In this document: positions 20,421-30,191 of the stretch, piece after piece | Numbering within the stretch: the first letter of the stretch is position 1 | Layout of the letters: the number at the start of each line of letters is the position of its first letter | Source of the DNA: Acinetobacter dispersus | GTDB taxonomy: Bacteria > Pseudomonadota > Gammaproteobacteria > Pseudomonadales > Moraxellaceae | Direction: 5' to 3' | Assembly (NCBI RefSeq): GCF_009884975.1 | Contig: NZ_CP041970.1 | Span: 2,294,001 to 2,358,000 of the forward strand | DNA length: 64,000 nt | Notes under the pieces: generated by a model | The model's input: only the letters and a program-made list of their open reading frames with translations | Told to the model about the DNA's origin: nothing | Databases searched by the model: none | Program-made: the position numbers and the translations under genes

Positions 20421-21704
20421 ATGTCTATCCTTAGTTGGGACGATTTTGAAGATGATTCGCAAAAACCGACTGCACCTGAACACAAGTCTGCGCCCATCGA
20501 CACGCAAAAAACGGTTAATACGCAAGTGGTATCTGATTCAGAGCAATCATCGCCGCGCGTGGCAGCTGCACAACCCGCTGGAACCAATACCGTGCGATCA
20601 ACAAATCCCACCGATTCGTTGGCACGAGCATCTGCTGCCTTAGAGCATTTAGATGCTGCACCTGGCTTGGAAGAGCTTGAGATGGGTGCACAGCGTGTAC
20701 AGGTTGATGATAAAGCAATGATCAACTGTCGCGCAGACTTAAACCAGCTTGTTCCGTTTAAATACGAGTGGGCTTGGCAGAAGTATCTTGACGGATGTGC
20801 AAACCACTGGATGCCGCAAGAAGTCAACATGAACCACGATATCGCGCTTTGGAAGTCTGAAAATGGCTTAACTGAAGATGAGCGTACCATCATCATGCGT
20901 TCTTTGGGTTTCTTCTCAACTGCGGACTCATTGGTTGCAAACAACTTGGTGTTGGCGATCTACCGTCACATTACCAACCCTGAATGCCGTCAGTACATCT
21001 TGCGTCAAGCGTTTGAAGAAGCGATTCACACGCATGCTTATCAATACTGTATCGAATCTTTGGGTATGGACGAAGGCGAAGTCTTCAACATGTACCGCGA
21101 GATTCCAAGTGTTGCACGTAAAGCATCGTGGGGCTTGAAATACACTCAATCTTTAAGTGATCCGACTTTCAACACAGGTACGCCTGAAAACGACCAACGT
21201 TTATTGCGTAACTTGATCGCGTTCTACTGTGTTCTTGAAGGGATCTTCTTCTACTGTGGCTTTACTCAAATCTTGAGTATGGGTCGTCGTAACAAGATGA
21301 ACGGTGTTGCTGAGCAGTTCCAGTACATCTTGCGTGATGAATCTATGCACTTGAACTTCGGTATCGACATGATCAACCAGATCAAGATCGAGAACCCGCA
21401 CTTGTGGACGGCTGAGTTCCAAGAAGAAGTGATTCAAATGATTCTTGAAGGCACTATGCTTGAGATCGAATATGCGCGTGACACCATGCCACGTGGTGTA
21501 TTGGGTATGAATGCAAGCATGATGGAAGAATACTTGAAGTTCATCTGTAACCGTCGTTTAGCGCAACTTGGTTTACCTGAGCAGTTTGCTGGTGTAACCA
21601 ACCCATTTGCGTGGATGTCTGAGATGATGGACTTGCGTAAAGAGAAGAACTTCTTTGAAACGCGTGTAACAGACTACCAAACTGGTGGTGCGTTAAGCTG
21701 GTAA
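20421..21704 (+). CDS. nrdB: Ribonucleoside-diphosphate reductase class Ia, beta subunit
   Basis: Radical-generating di-iron subunit; 427 residues. The ferritin-like core shows metal-ligand segments EEAIHTHAY and DESMHLNFG, and the C-terminus ends in GGALSW, the part that docks NrdA. Residues to about 90 are a polar, Pro/Ser/Thr/Ala-rich extension that looks disordered, except for the opening [11 protein letters not shown]. The beginning of this extension should be checked against relatives, but the ATG follows a purine-rich AAGAGAGAA site. A terminator follows. Confidence 0.97.
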   Translation: MSILSWDDFEDDSQKPTAPEHKSAPIDTQKTVNTQVVSDSEQSSPRVAAAQPAGTNTVRSTNPTDSLARASAALEHLDAAPGLEELEMGAQRVQVDDKAMINCRADLNQLVPFKYEWAWQKYLDGCANHWMPQEVNMNHDIALWKSENGLTEDERTIIMRSLGFFSTADSLVANNLVLAIYRHITNPECRQYILRQAFEEAIHTHAYQYCIESLGMDEGEVFNMYREIPSVARKASWGLKYTQSLSDPTFNTGTPENDQRLLRNLIAFYCVLEGIFFYCGFTQILSMGRRNKMNGVAEQFQYILRDESMHLNFGIDMINQIKIENPHLWTAEFQEEVIQMILEGTMLEIEYARDTMPRGVLGMNASMMEEYLKFICNRRLAQLGLPEQFAGVTNPFAWMSEMMDLRKEKNFFETRVTDYQTGGALSW

Positions 21705-21722
21705 GTTGAATTAGCAAATTAT

Positions 21723-21750
21723 AAAAAACCGCCGAAATGGCGGTTTTTTA
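21723..21750 (+). terminator. Intrinsic terminator of nrdB
   Basis: Stem AAAAAACCGCC / GGCGGTTTTTT with a five-base loop, 18 bases after the nrdB stop. The A/T symmetry lets it also stop minus-strand transcription coming out of hsdS. Confidence 0.9.
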
Positions 21751-21827
21751 TTTACTTAGGTCTAATTAACTCACCTACAATATCTGACATGAAATCAAAT
21801 AATGGTTTTTAGAGATTTAGATTAATA

Positions 21828-24236
21828 TTAAACAGGTACAACGGAATTTTGCTTCATCCACTTATAACCATTAAGAACTTCAACTTTACTAAATCGTTTC
21901 TTCTCTTTAGACCAAGCATAAAAGTCTTTTAAAAGCTGGTCTTCGCTAACTGATAGCTTTTTCTCTAACAAACGTAACCAACATGCAAAGAGTGTTGCGA
22001 CTATTTCTATATGGTCCGACTTACTTGTTCTAAAAATTCCTATTAAGTTATAAATCTCAGACACATCTTTAGCAAAATACCTATTAAATGCTGATCTATG
22101 ATCATTACACTTACTAAGAGGTTTGTACTTTAAGTCTCGCTTAGGATCATAACTAAACCACTCACGATCTTTAAACTCTTTATCTAAATAACAAGCCATA
22201 ACTGGATCATAGGGACCAGCGGCATGTTGTTTAAAATCAGCAGCTAAATCCATATGCTTTAACTGTTGGCATAAGTAAATCAATTTTTGTAGCTTTAGAT
22301 GACCAAAAGTTGGCTCTGTATGCAATTGAAAAGTGATTTCAGCAGCTAGAGATAAAAGCTTCACATCATCGTCAACACTTTCATCTGTAAATAAATCAAT
22401 TTGGTCAGCAACTTTTTGATTCGATTGCTTAATAGCCTCAATAGGCTTTTCAAACTGAATAATATTGTCTGTAGTTTCGGATTTACTCTTATCGTTTGAA
22501 CCATTCAATGCATTACTAACTAAGCTATCAGCCAAATGAAGCTTTGTTTTACGTAATTTACTTTGTAGAACCTGCAAGTGTTCAATAATAGAGAAGAGTT
22601 GATTTACTTTTTTAACAATACGTTTTTGCTCATTTAATGGCGGTAAAGGCATAACAATATTCTGTGATTTTGTCACAGAGATATTGTCTTGTCCTGCTGT
22701 ACCAATCAATTCAATTTGATTCAGAAATGAGCCTTCACATAAATATGTATACAGATATTCTGAAATATCAGGAATTAAAACACCAAAGAAAACTATGGCT
22801 TGGTTACAGTTCCATTCTGGATAATCATCAGGAATAATTGCAATTTTACCCAAAGGTGGACCAACAATGTTCATGACGACATCATTAGGATAAAGTCTTG
22901 AGCGACTTAGCTTTCCTTTATGAATTTCATTATCAATAAATTGCTCTTTATAAGAAAAATCTATCTTCTGATCTCTAATATTATAGACTTTAAGGAAAGG
23001 GATACCCAACTGTGTGAATTTATCTGCGCTAGGTGTAGAACCCGAAGAAATTGGACGACAAAGATCAGCGATTTTTGTGTAAATCCACCCACTTGGCAAT
23101 TCAAAAGGCTTTTCATCGTCAGTTATTTCAGGCAAAGGCTTAGACTTCTTAATCTTACCTTCTTTTACTAATTTCGATTTCTCTTCAGCAATTTGTTCTA
23201 GCAATTCACTTGCTGGTTCATCATTAGAGTCTTGTTTTACCAACCTACCCATCACGGCCAACTGCAAAATCGTTTGTTTTAGCTGTCCAATACTGTATTC
23301 ACTAGTAATTAGCAGATCAAAGTTGTTTGAAATATGCTGCCAATTCTGTTGAAACTCATCATCATCAGATGAGTTAATCAAAACATTTAATAATGTATCA
23401 ACTAATTGATCATGTGCTTCTGAGCTTAGATTTTGCTGTTGTTCAAGTTGATCACATAGTTGCATCAGCTCATCCACTTTCGCAACTATACGTTGTTGTT
23501 CTTCTAAAGGTGGTACGTTTATGACTAATTTTTCCATCTTTTCTTTAGTAAGATGTACCAACATCACACCATGACCTGCATTTTTTATACTTTTAGTTTG
23601 TTGTAATAAATAAAGATACAAATATTGTTTATGAATTGCAGTTTCACTAAAAAAATTCAATTTCCAAATATGGTAATGATATATGACTTTTGAACCTTGC
23701 CAGATAACTGGTCCAAAAGATGCAGACCATGCAAATAATAGATCACCATTATCACAATATTTATCATCTTCTAACTGAAGATCAGAGTAATACCAATGAT
23801 CTGAAGTGAATAAGTTGCCTACACGTAATACGGGTGTACCCGCTTCTAGCAATTCATTTTTTTTGTATGCTCTTCCATTTAAAACTTCTACTAAATTTTC
23901 TAAATAAGTCTGTCTCCAGTTTAATGGAATATTATTATTTGAAAGATCTAGATTAATATTTTTTCTATTCTTTGTTTTTTTTGAACTTAGTTTAAGTGAT
24001 TTAATGTTTAATGTATCTTTTAAAGCACTTTCTACATTAGAATCATTAAAATTTTGCTTAGTTAGTTTTCCAACAACAGCTAAATCAAGAATTAATTCAC
24101 GAAGTTTTTGAATCCCATAAATTGAATCATTAGAACCTGAACTACGTCCACGCCCCGACTTCTTCTCAGTTTCCGCTGTTAACCAAATATCTAAATGCTC
24201 AGTAATGAGTTTTTTAACATCTGTCATTTTACTCAT
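21828..24236 (-). CDS. hsdS: Type I restriction enzyme specificity subunit HsdS with extra C-terminal domain
   Basis: DNA-recognition subunit of a type I system; 802 residues, well above the usual 400-600. The first 600 or so residues hold two target-recognition domains, each followed by a conserved helix with the signature PPLEEQQRIVAKVDELM or PPLNEQKRIVKKVNQLF. From about residue 625 to the end is an unrelated domain. Its segment FGHLKLQKLIYLCQ (about 644-657) and the following AAGPYDPVM resemble the Panacea/SocA-like (DUF4065) family. That similarity is my pattern reading and needs a profile search. GC is lower than in the neighbours. The gene starts six bases after hsdM; the second Met (MTDV) is an alternative start. 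Confidence 0.9.
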   Translation of the reverse strand: MSKMTDVKKLITEHLDIWLTAETEKKSGRGRSSGSNDSIYGIQKLRELILDLAVVGKLTKQNFNDSNVESALKDTLNIKSLKLSSKKTKNRKNINLDLSNNNIPLNWRQTYLENLVEVLNGRAYKKNELLEAGTPVLRVGNLFTSDHWYYSDLQLEDDKYCDNGDLLFAWSASFGPVIWQGSKVIYHYHIWKLNFFSETAIHKQYLYLYLLQQTKSIKNAGHGVMLVHLTKEKMEKLVINVPPLEEQQRIVAKVDELMQLCDQLEQQQNLSSEAHDQLVDTLLNVLINSSDDDEFQQNWQHISNNFDLLITSEYSIGQLKQTILQLAVMGRLVKQDSNDEPASELLEQIAEEKSKLVKEGKIKKSKPLPEITDDEKPFELPSGWIYTKIADLCRPISSGSTPSADKFTQLGIPFLKVYNIRDQKIDFSYKEQFIDNEIHKGKLSRSRLYPNDVVMNIVGPPLGKIAIIPDDYPEWNCNQAIVFFGVLIPDISEYLYTYLCEGSFLNQIELIGTAGQDNISVTKSQNIVMPLPPLNEQKRIVKKVNQLFSIIEHLQVLQSKLRKTKLHLADSLVSNALNGSNDKSKSETTDNIIQFEKPIEAIKQSNQKVADQIDLFTDESVDDDVKLLSLAAEITFQLHTEPTFGHLKLQKLIYLCQQLKHMDLAADFKQHAAGPYDPVMACYLDKEFKDREWFSYDPKRDLKYKPLSKCNDHRSAFNRYFAKDVSEIYNLIGIFRTSKSDHIEIVATLFACWLRLLEKKLSVSEDQLLKDFYAWSKEKKRFSKVEVLNGYKWMKQNSVVPV

Positions 24237-24242
24237 CCTGAC

Positions 24243-25718
24243 TTATTGCCCCAAAGCTTCATCTAAAATAGCTTTTAATTGCTGGCGAATTTTAGCAACC
24301 TCAGCCTCAAGATTCTCATATTTAACTAAAAGCTCTTTAGGGTCTTTTATATCCTCTTCAATCTGATGCGGATTTTTTATATCAAGGTTATAGTTTCGAC
24401 CAATAATATCTTGAAGCGATACTTTCCATGCCTGTTCATTTACTATACGACTTGCAAAACCATCACTTTCTTCCCCCCACCATGCTTTTAAAGAGTCGAA
24501 CTCTTTAAGCTGAAGCGGTTTAGTTTTGTTATAGGCTTTTACACCTTGTGGTAATTGATGTTCATAGAACCATATTTCTTCTGTTTTCTTACCTTTGGTA
24601 AAGAATAAGATATTGGTACTAATCGATGTATATGGTGCGAATACAGACTTAGGTAAACGAACAATCGTGTGTAGATTACAGTCCTCCATTAATTTTTCTT
24701 TAATCGCATTTTTAATGCCTTCACCAAACATAAAGCCATCTGGTAATACTACTGCTGCACGACCATGCGCTTTTAAAAGCTGAATGATCAACACCATAAA
24801 TAAATCGGCAGTTTCACGAGTCTGGAATTTTGAAGGGAAATTCTTTTCAATGCCTTGTTCTTCAGTGCCACCAAATGGAGGGTTAGTCAGAACTACATCT
24901 ACACGTTTATCCGTTCCCCACGAAATCAGAGGATACGATAATGTGTTGTCTCTACGGATTTGTACAGGTACATCAATACCATGCAAAATCATATTGGTTG
25001 TACATAACAAATGCGGTAAAGGCTTCTTTTCTATTCCGTAAATACTATTTTGTAATATCTTCTCATCTTCAGCAGTTTGAACATAATTTTCACGTTTATG
25101 TTCAATTGCAGAAGTCAGGAATCCACCTGTACCACATGCAGGATCAAGCACAGATTCACTTAATTGAGGATCGATCATCTGTGCCATAAAAGTTGTGACT
25201 GCACGTGGAGTATAAAACTCACCAGAATTCTTGGCTGCTTGTAAATCACGTAATAACTGTTCGTAAATATCACCAAAGGCATGACGTTCTTTAGATTTAT
25301 TAAAATCAAAGCCTTTTTGAATCTGATTAATGACTTTACGAATCAAACCACCAGATTTCATATAGTTATATGCATCAGCAAATACATTTTGCACGACACG
25401 AGCACGCAGATCATCATTTTCAACAGCTAGATTTTGTAATGCTGGGAACAATTCATTGTCGATGAAATCTTTAAGCTCATCTCCTGTCATACCTTCATCA
25501 TTCGCAGCCCAATTGCGCCAACGAAATTTTTCAGGAATCGGGGATTTAAAAGTTTTCCCTTCCAATAAAGCTAAAGTTGCCAGTTCATTTTCTCGATCAT
25601 CAGCAACTTTCAGGAACAACATCCACACCAACTGCCCAAGACGTTGTACGTCACCATCAACACCTACATCTTCACGCATAGTATCTTGGATGGATTTAAT
25701 TGTTCCTGAGATGCTCAT
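24243..25718 (-). CDS. hsdM: Type I restriction-modification methyltransferase HsdM
   Basis: N6-adenine methyltransferase subunit of 491 residues. The N-terminal HsdM helical domain (about 8-140) is followed by FYTPR (168-172), the SAM-binding motif DPACGTGGF (192-200) and the catalytic NPPF motif (279-282, followed by GG). It forms the modification enzyme with HsdS and the restriction complex with HsdR. It sits between hsdR (54-base gap) and hsdS (6-base gap), all in one direction. All key residues are intact, so methylation activity is expected. Confidence 0.95.
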   Translation of the reverse strand: MSISGTIKSIQDTMREDVGVDGDVQRLGQLVWMLFLKVADDRENELATLALLEGKTFKSPIPEKFRWRNWAANDEGMTGDELKDFIDNELFPALQNLAVENDDLRARVVQNVFADAYNYMKSGGLIRKVINQIQKGFDFNKSKERHAFGDIYEQLLRDLQAAKNSGEFYTPRAVTTFMAQMIDPQLSESVLDPACGTGGFLTSAIEHKRENYVQTAEDEKILQNSIYGIEKKPLPHLLCTTNMILHGIDVPVQIRRDNTLSYPLISWGTDKRVDVVLTNPPFGGTEEQGIEKNFPSKFQTRETADLFMVLIIQLLKAHGRAAVVLPDGFMFGEGIKNAIKEKLMEDCNLHTIVRLPKSVFAPYTSISTNILFFTKGKKTEEIWFYEHQLPQGVKAYNKTKPLQLKEFDSLKAWWGEESDGFASRIVNEQAWKVSLQDIIGRNYNLDIKNPHQIEEDIKDPKELLVKYENLEAEVAKIRQQLKAILDEALGQ

Positions 25719-25772
25719 ATGACAACTGCATTAGACTTTAAAAATTTGGCGGCAATTGTATCAATCAGACCG

Positions 25773-28151
25773 TTAAGATGCATCATCATATAAGTGATCT
25801 CCTAATTCTTTTAAAGCATTTGTATACGCTTCAACCGACCCAAATGACTGAATAATTTCAATGATTGATCCCATTTGATTAAACGGAGGAATTTGTAAAA
25901 TCTTTACATCTTCAATTGGCTCAATACCTTGATCTGCATATTTATCGAGTAATGCATCTAATACCTGACGAGCCTGATCATTATATTTGGTGAAATAGTT
26001 ACGTTTACGCACATTATTCGCACGTTCTTTTTTAGTTAATGCAGGCTGATCGAAAGCAATGTGGCAAATCATATCAAATGGATCAAAATCTTTGCCAACC
26101 TCATCCTCTAATGCTTCAAAAATTACGCCCTGCTTTTTGAACTCATCAATAATGAGTGACTTCTTATCAGTACCTTTCCATTTTCTTAAAAATACATCTA
26201 AAGATTCATAATCTTTTAAAATATGCTGACGCGTATAATCTTTCAGAGATTCAGTCACTAATTTTCCATCGTTATCATAAAACTGAACACGCTCTCCAAT
26301 TACATTAACAGCAACATCATTTACATAGAATTTTCTTGGTGGTTCGCCATCACCTCCACCAATATCTTCACCACCAGAAGTACCACCTGTTGTTGAATCA
26401 TCATCAGGATAATCGGTCTCATCACCTTCGTCTTCTATATCTGGCTCATCGGGTGGTACTACAGGTTCATCAGGTTTCGGCTCATAAATGACAACAGGCT
26501 CACCATCAAACGCTGGGTCACTGAAAAGCTCTGTCGCCTTCTTGAAATCCATAATCGTAAACCAAGTTTTTCCAAACTCTTCATTGATACGCGTACCACG
26601 ACCAATCATCTGTTTAAACTCAGTCATAGACTTAATATGCTGATCAAGCACAATCAATTTACACGTTTCTGAATCTACTCCTGTGGTCATCAATTTAGAA
26701 GTTGTTGCAATGACAGGATAGCGCTCTTCAGGATTAATAAAGTTGTCTAGTTCAGCTTTACCTTCTTTATCATCACCAGTAATACGCATGACAAACTTAC
26801 GGTTTTCTTTGATTCGTTCTGGATTTAAATTTACTAAAGCTTGCCGCATACGCTCTGCATGATCAATATCATCACAAAACACAATTGTTTTGGCATAAGG
26901 ATCTGTATTAACTAAGAACTCTGTAATTTTTTGAGCAACAAGTTCTGTACGACTCTTTAAAACAAGCCCTTTATCCATATCTTTAAGATTATAGATGCGA
27001 TCAGTAATTTCATTACCATTTTGATCTTTCTTGCCTTTTTCTGGTCGCCATCCTTGTAGGTCTTTATCTAAATCAATACGCACAACTTTGTAAGGTGCGA
27101 GGAAACCATCTTGAATGCCTTGTTTTAACGTATAGGTATAAACAGGATCACCAAAATATGTAATATTTGAAGTATCTTTGGTTTCTTTTGGAGTCGCTGT
27201 TAAACCAACATGGGTGGCTGAACTAAAGTATTCTAAAATTTCACGCCATGATGAATCTTCTTTTGCACTTCCTCGATGACACTCATCAATCACAATTAAA
27301 TCAAAAAATTCAGGTGTGAACTGCTTATAGATATTCTTTTCTTCTTCCGAGCCAGTTACTGCCTGATAAAGTGAAAGATAAATTTCATAACTTTTATCAA
27401 TCATACGATTTGAAATTTTAGTCATGTGCTGACCAAAAGGTTTAAAATCTTTGTTTTTAGTCTGATCGACTAAAATGTTTCTATCCGCTAAAAATAAAAT
27501 CCGTTTTTTTGCACCTGCTTTCCATAGCCGCCAAATGATTTGAAAAGCTGTATAGGTTTTTCCTGTACCTGTTGCCATGACAAGTAAAATTCGGTTCTGC
27601 CCTCGCGCAATCGCTTCAATTGTTTTGTTAATTGCATTAACTTGGTAATAACGTGGTATGCGTCCTGAGCCATCGTCATAATATGGATATTCAACGATTT
27701 GCTTTGATTCAGGGCTAGTTAAACCATTATATTGCTCGTACAGTTTCCATAACCGTTCAGGAGAAGGAAACTCATCCAATCTTAGTTCTTGCTCAACTTT
27801 TCCAAATAATCCAGTTTGGTCATGGAATAAGAAGCCATCACCATTACTTGAAAAAACAAAAGGCACTTGTAAGCAATCAGCATAGGCTAAAGCCTGCTGC
27901 ATACCAGCTCCCAGACTATGATTGTTATCTTTAGCCTCAATAATCGCTAAAGGAATATTTTTCTTATAGTAAAGAACATAATCGGCACGTTTCCGCTCAC
28001 CACGAGTGTGTAGTTTCCCACGCACCATGATTTGACCATTGGTAAAAGTCACCTCTTCACGGATTTGATGTGCAGTCCATCCTGCTTGTTCTAATGCAGG
28101 ATTAATAAATTTACTGCATATATATCGTTCTGATAGTTTCTTCTTATCCAT
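25773..28151 (-). CDS. hsdR: Type I restriction enzyme subunit HsdR
   Basis: DNA translocase and nuclease subunit; 792 residues. The N-terminal nuclease domain has a PD-(D/E)xK-type core: D57 in RADYVLYY and E72-x-K74 in IIEAKD. The SF2 helicase motor has Walker A ATGTGKT (193-199), DECH (289-292) and LTAT (317-320). After the motor comes an acidic Pro/Asp/Gly linker (about 560-605) and then an EcoEI-type C-terminal domain that would bind HsdM. All motifs are intact. It is the first gene of the operon, with an AT-rich 286-base region upstream. Confidence 0.95.
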   Translation of the reverse strand: MDKKKLSERYICSKFINPALEQAGWTAHQIREEVTFTNGQIMVRGKLHTRGERKRADYVLYYKKNIPLAIIEAKDNNHSLGAGMQQALAYADCLQVPFVFSSNGDGFLFHDQTGLFGKVEQELRLDEFPSPERLWKLYEQYNGLTSPESKQIVEYPYYDDGSGRIPRYYQVNAINKTIEAIARGQNRILLVMATGTGKTYTAFQIIWRLWKAGAKKRILFLADRNILVDQTKNKDFKPFGQHMTKISNRMIDKSYEIYLSLYQAVTGSEEEKNIYKQFTPEFFDLIVIDECHRGSAKEDSSWREILEYFSSATHVGLTATPKETKDTSNITYFGDPVYTYTLKQGIQDGFLAPYKVVRIDLDKDLQGWRPEKGKKDQNGNEITDRIYNLKDMDKGLVLKSRTELVAQKITEFLVNTDPYAKTIVFCDDIDHAERMRQALVNLNPERIKENRKFVMRITGDDKEGKAELDNFINPEERYPVIATTSKLMTTGVDSETCKLIVLDQHIKSMTEFKQMIGRGTRINEEFGKTWFTIMDFKKATELFSDPAFDGEPVVIYEPKPDEPVVPPDEPDIEDEGDETDYPDDDSTTGGTSGGEDIGGGDGEPPRKFYVNDVAVNVIGERVQFYDNDGKLVTESLKDYTRQHILKDYESLDVFLRKWKGTDKKSLIIDEFKKQGVIFEALEDEVGKDFDPFDMICHIAFDQPALTKKERANNVRKRNYFTKYNDQARQVLDALLDKYADQGIEPIEDVKILQIPPFNQMGSIIEIIQSFGSVEAYTNALKELGDHLYDDAS

Positions 28152-28437
28152 TTCAAAGCCATGTATTTGATGTTTATAGCAAGAATAATAGAATGAGATA
28201 TCTATTTATACAAATCATTCCATCAAATAATCGAGTATTTTTTAAATTAATATGTTGGAATTAAGCTAATAATTTATAAAAACTAGAAAACATCCAAACA
28301 CATGAAAAATATAATTTATTTATAACTTTATTATATTTTAGATCATTCAAAGTTTATAAATATTTTTCCTTATAAAATATTACGAGATCTAAAAATCTCA
28401 AAGAAAAGATTCTCCTACTACAGATACCCTTATTCAT

Positions 28438-29004
28438 TTAGTTTCTTTCCAACCATACTAGCCCCACCAACCACCCTTCCAACAACTTTCCTTTATCCAC
28501 TTTATGACCACTCAACAATTGCACCATTGCCCCATCCACCACAAACAAGAACATCTGCGCATCAACTTTCAAAGCATTCACCTGACCAACTAAAAGCAAT
28601 TTATAAACTTCTTCAATCAACCAACTGCGATACTCAACCACAATCTGATAAGCATCGGGATAACGTTTTTCAATCTCGAAAATTGCCTTAAACAATAAAT
28701 GATACGATCCGTCTAGATTGGCATGTAGATCAAAAATTCGCGTTAACTTTTCATGCACTGACAAATTTTTATGTGTGTTAATGACCCAGCACACTTCCTT
28801 TTTGAGTGCTTTCCTTTGATCACTCAAACAAATTTCAATCAATTGTTCTTTAGACTGAAAGTATTTATAAAAACTCGCTTTGGCAATTTGAGAGGTCTCA
28901 ATAATGCGATCAACGCCAATATTATTGAAACCATACTGGTTAAAAAGACAGATCGCTGTCTCAAACGCGCATACTGCACGAGATGACTGAGAAAAAGATG
29001 GCAT
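28438..29004 (-). CDS. TetR/AcrR family transcriptional regulator
   Basis: Repressor-type regulator of about 188 residues. The N-terminal helix-turn-helix shows NIGVDRIIETSQIAKASFYKYFQSKEQL, split over helices 2-4 of the TetR fold; the C-terminal ligand-binding domain is variable. The start is set at the ATG at 29,004 because GGTGA sits four bases before it; an in-frame TTG 18 bases upstream is weaker. Its target is unknown: no divergent partner gene exists, and the upstream 590 bases hold a candidate RNA gene pointing toward it. Confidence 0.88.
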   Translation of the reverse strand: MPSFSQSSRAVCAFETAICLFNQYGFNNIGVDRIIETSQIAKASFYKYFQSKEQLIEICLSDQRKALKKEVCWVINTHKNLSVHEKLTRIFDLHANLDGSYHLLFKAIFEIEKRYPDAYQIVVEYRSWLIEEVYKLLLVGQVNALKVDAQMFLFVVDGAMVQLLSGHKVDKGKLLEGWLVGLVWLERN

Positions 29005-29073
29005 ATATTCACCATAATTCAATAATTTTTGTTGTGCCTAAAGAGATAAACAGCCTTCAATCTTTCCATGAGC

Positions 29074-29457
29074 AAAAAAAGGCATGCAAAAGCCTCTAAA
29101 GACGGCTTTAGCTCATCTCAAGTTTTATTGTTGATCTGTGTGTGTTTAGTCGTGACGAAGCAATGCCTGAATAGCGAAATGCATTCAAACCATGTCAGAG
29201 ACTAATGAAGAAGGATGAAAATACAGTGCATGGCCAACTCCTGAATAATTCGGAACGCTGCCAAGACATAAAGCTTTATGGTGGCAGGACGAAAGAAGGT
29301 TGACAGACTGAACCTAAGAATCAGCACACCCGAAGGTGTCCCCCTTCCGCCCTACCGCAACAAAAAAGGGGGACGAACGAGTCTACATTAAAAAAACAAG
29401 GTTTTTCAATGCACTTAGGAAACGGTCTGTCAAAACCGACTGGCGATGTAGGCCAGC
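29074..29457 (-). ncRNA. Candidate structured non-coding RNA (about 384 nt), no known family recognised
   Basis: A gene-free stretch that is more GC-rich than the very AT-rich DNA on its right. As a minus-strand RNA it would begin with hairpin 29,452-29,456/29,440-29,444. Next come nested long-range helices 29,425-29,433 with 29,300-29,308 (9 bp) and 29,414-29,419 with 29,313-29,318 (6 bp). They enclose hairpins 29,401-29,411/29,386-29,397, 29,366-29,374/29,338-29,346 and a UUCG-capped one at 29,326-29,339. Further on are 29,258-29,263/29,282-29,287, 29,162-29,166/29,181-29,185 and 29,096-29,101/29,106-29,111. It ends in a T7 run (29,074-29,080). Hallmark motifs of RNase P RNA and tmRNA are absent. 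It could instead be a long leader of the TetR gene. Confidence 0.6.
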
Positions 29458-29463
29458 GCTTAA

Positions 29464-29492
29464 AGAATAATCGGGGTAGTGATGAGTGTCAA
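29464..29492 (-). promoter_or_regulatory. Sigma70-type promoter for the candidate RNA
   Basis: On the minus strand a perfect -35 TTGACA (29,487-29,492) is separated by exactly 17 bp from TATTCT (29,464-29,469). The predicted start, about seven bases on, falls at 29,457, the first base of the 5' hairpin of the candidate RNA. The remaining stretch to the flavin reductase stop at 29,613 is very AT-rich. Confidence 0.6.
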
Positions 29493-29612
29493 TTTACACT
29501 TCGGGCCAAATAAGTTTTATTATTATTTTTCAATATCTTATATTTTTATTATTTTTAAACTATTTTATAAGAATATTTTCACAAATAAGTAGGTCGCTTA
29601 AAGCACAACGCT

Positions 29613-30104
29613 TTAAGCAAGTTCAGTCTGCCCCACTTGGTGATAAGCACGATTAAAATAAACCAAGCTTTGATCATGTCCACTTTGTTGAACTGCCACA
29701 ATACGACAAATAAAAATCGTATGCGTTCCCACTTCCTGAATTTGATCAATCTCACAATCGAAATTCACCAAGGCATCATCCAAAACAGGCGCACCTGTTT
29801 CCAATTCTGACCAAGCACCGTGTTTAAAACGTTCTTCTGGACTCAATTTAGACGAAAAGGCTTTAGAAATATGTTGATGATCTGCGCTTAACACATTCAC
29901 GCTTAAGATTTTATTGTCGACGAAATGCACATGCGAACTCGATGCCCGATTCATACACACCAATAAAGTCGGAGGTGTATCAGTGACGCTACATACAGCA
30001 GATGCAGTAAAGCCATAACGACCAGACATGCCTGTGGTGGTAATCACACTGACTGCACTGGTGAGTAAAGACATTGCATCTCTAAAATCTGTTGCTTCAA
30101 CCAT
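29613..30104 (-). CDS. Flavin reductase family protein
   Basis: FMN-binding reductase-like protein of about 163 residues (RutF/HpaC type). The N-terminus DFRDAMSLLTSAVSVITT, the FTASAVCSVTDTPPTLLVC segment and SSSHVHF match the flavin-reductase split-barrel fold. The ATG at 30,104 is chosen because AGGA lies eight bases upstream; a GTG directly before it is less likely. It is the third gene after mesX and mesD in the same direction (87-base gap), so it may supply reduced flavin to an oxygen-dependent reaction of MesX/MesD. That role is inferred. Confidence 0.87.
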   Translation of the reverse strand: MVEATDFRDAMSLLTSAVSVITTTGMSGRYGFTASAVCSVTDTPPTLLVCMNRASSSHVHFVDNKILSVNVLSADHQHISKAFSSKLSPEERFKHGAWSELETGAPVLDDALVNFDCEIDQIQEVGTHTIFICRIVAVQQSGHDQSLVYFNRAYHQVGQTELA

Positions 30105-30191
30105 CACTTTATTCCTAAATTAAACCCGATCTGTTTTAAATGTGCTCAGGGCTACAATGTGTAGCCCTTAAGCCATCAAGAGGTCGGTAAA

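Noticed and set aside
20327..20944. Minus-strand ORF of 205 codons opposite the start of nrdB
   Set aside because: It lies antisense to the well-supported nrdB N-terminus, has no family resemblance and no ribosome site; it is a shadow frame.
21828..24236. HsdS extra domain considered as an artefact of a lost stop between two genes
   Set aside because: The frame is continuous, codon use does not change and no start or ribosome site is seen at the junction; kept as a true fusion, though an assembly check is fair.
21705..28437. Restriction locus considered as part of a mobile island with ends
   Set aside because: No integrase, tRNA target, direct repeat or insertion-sequence end is seen on either side; only the lower GC suggests transfer.
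29074..29457. Region considered as RNase P RNA or tmRNA because of its length
   Set aside because: The conserved GAGGAAAGTCC of RNase P RNA and the tRNA-like ends and tag frame of tmRNA are not found on either strand.
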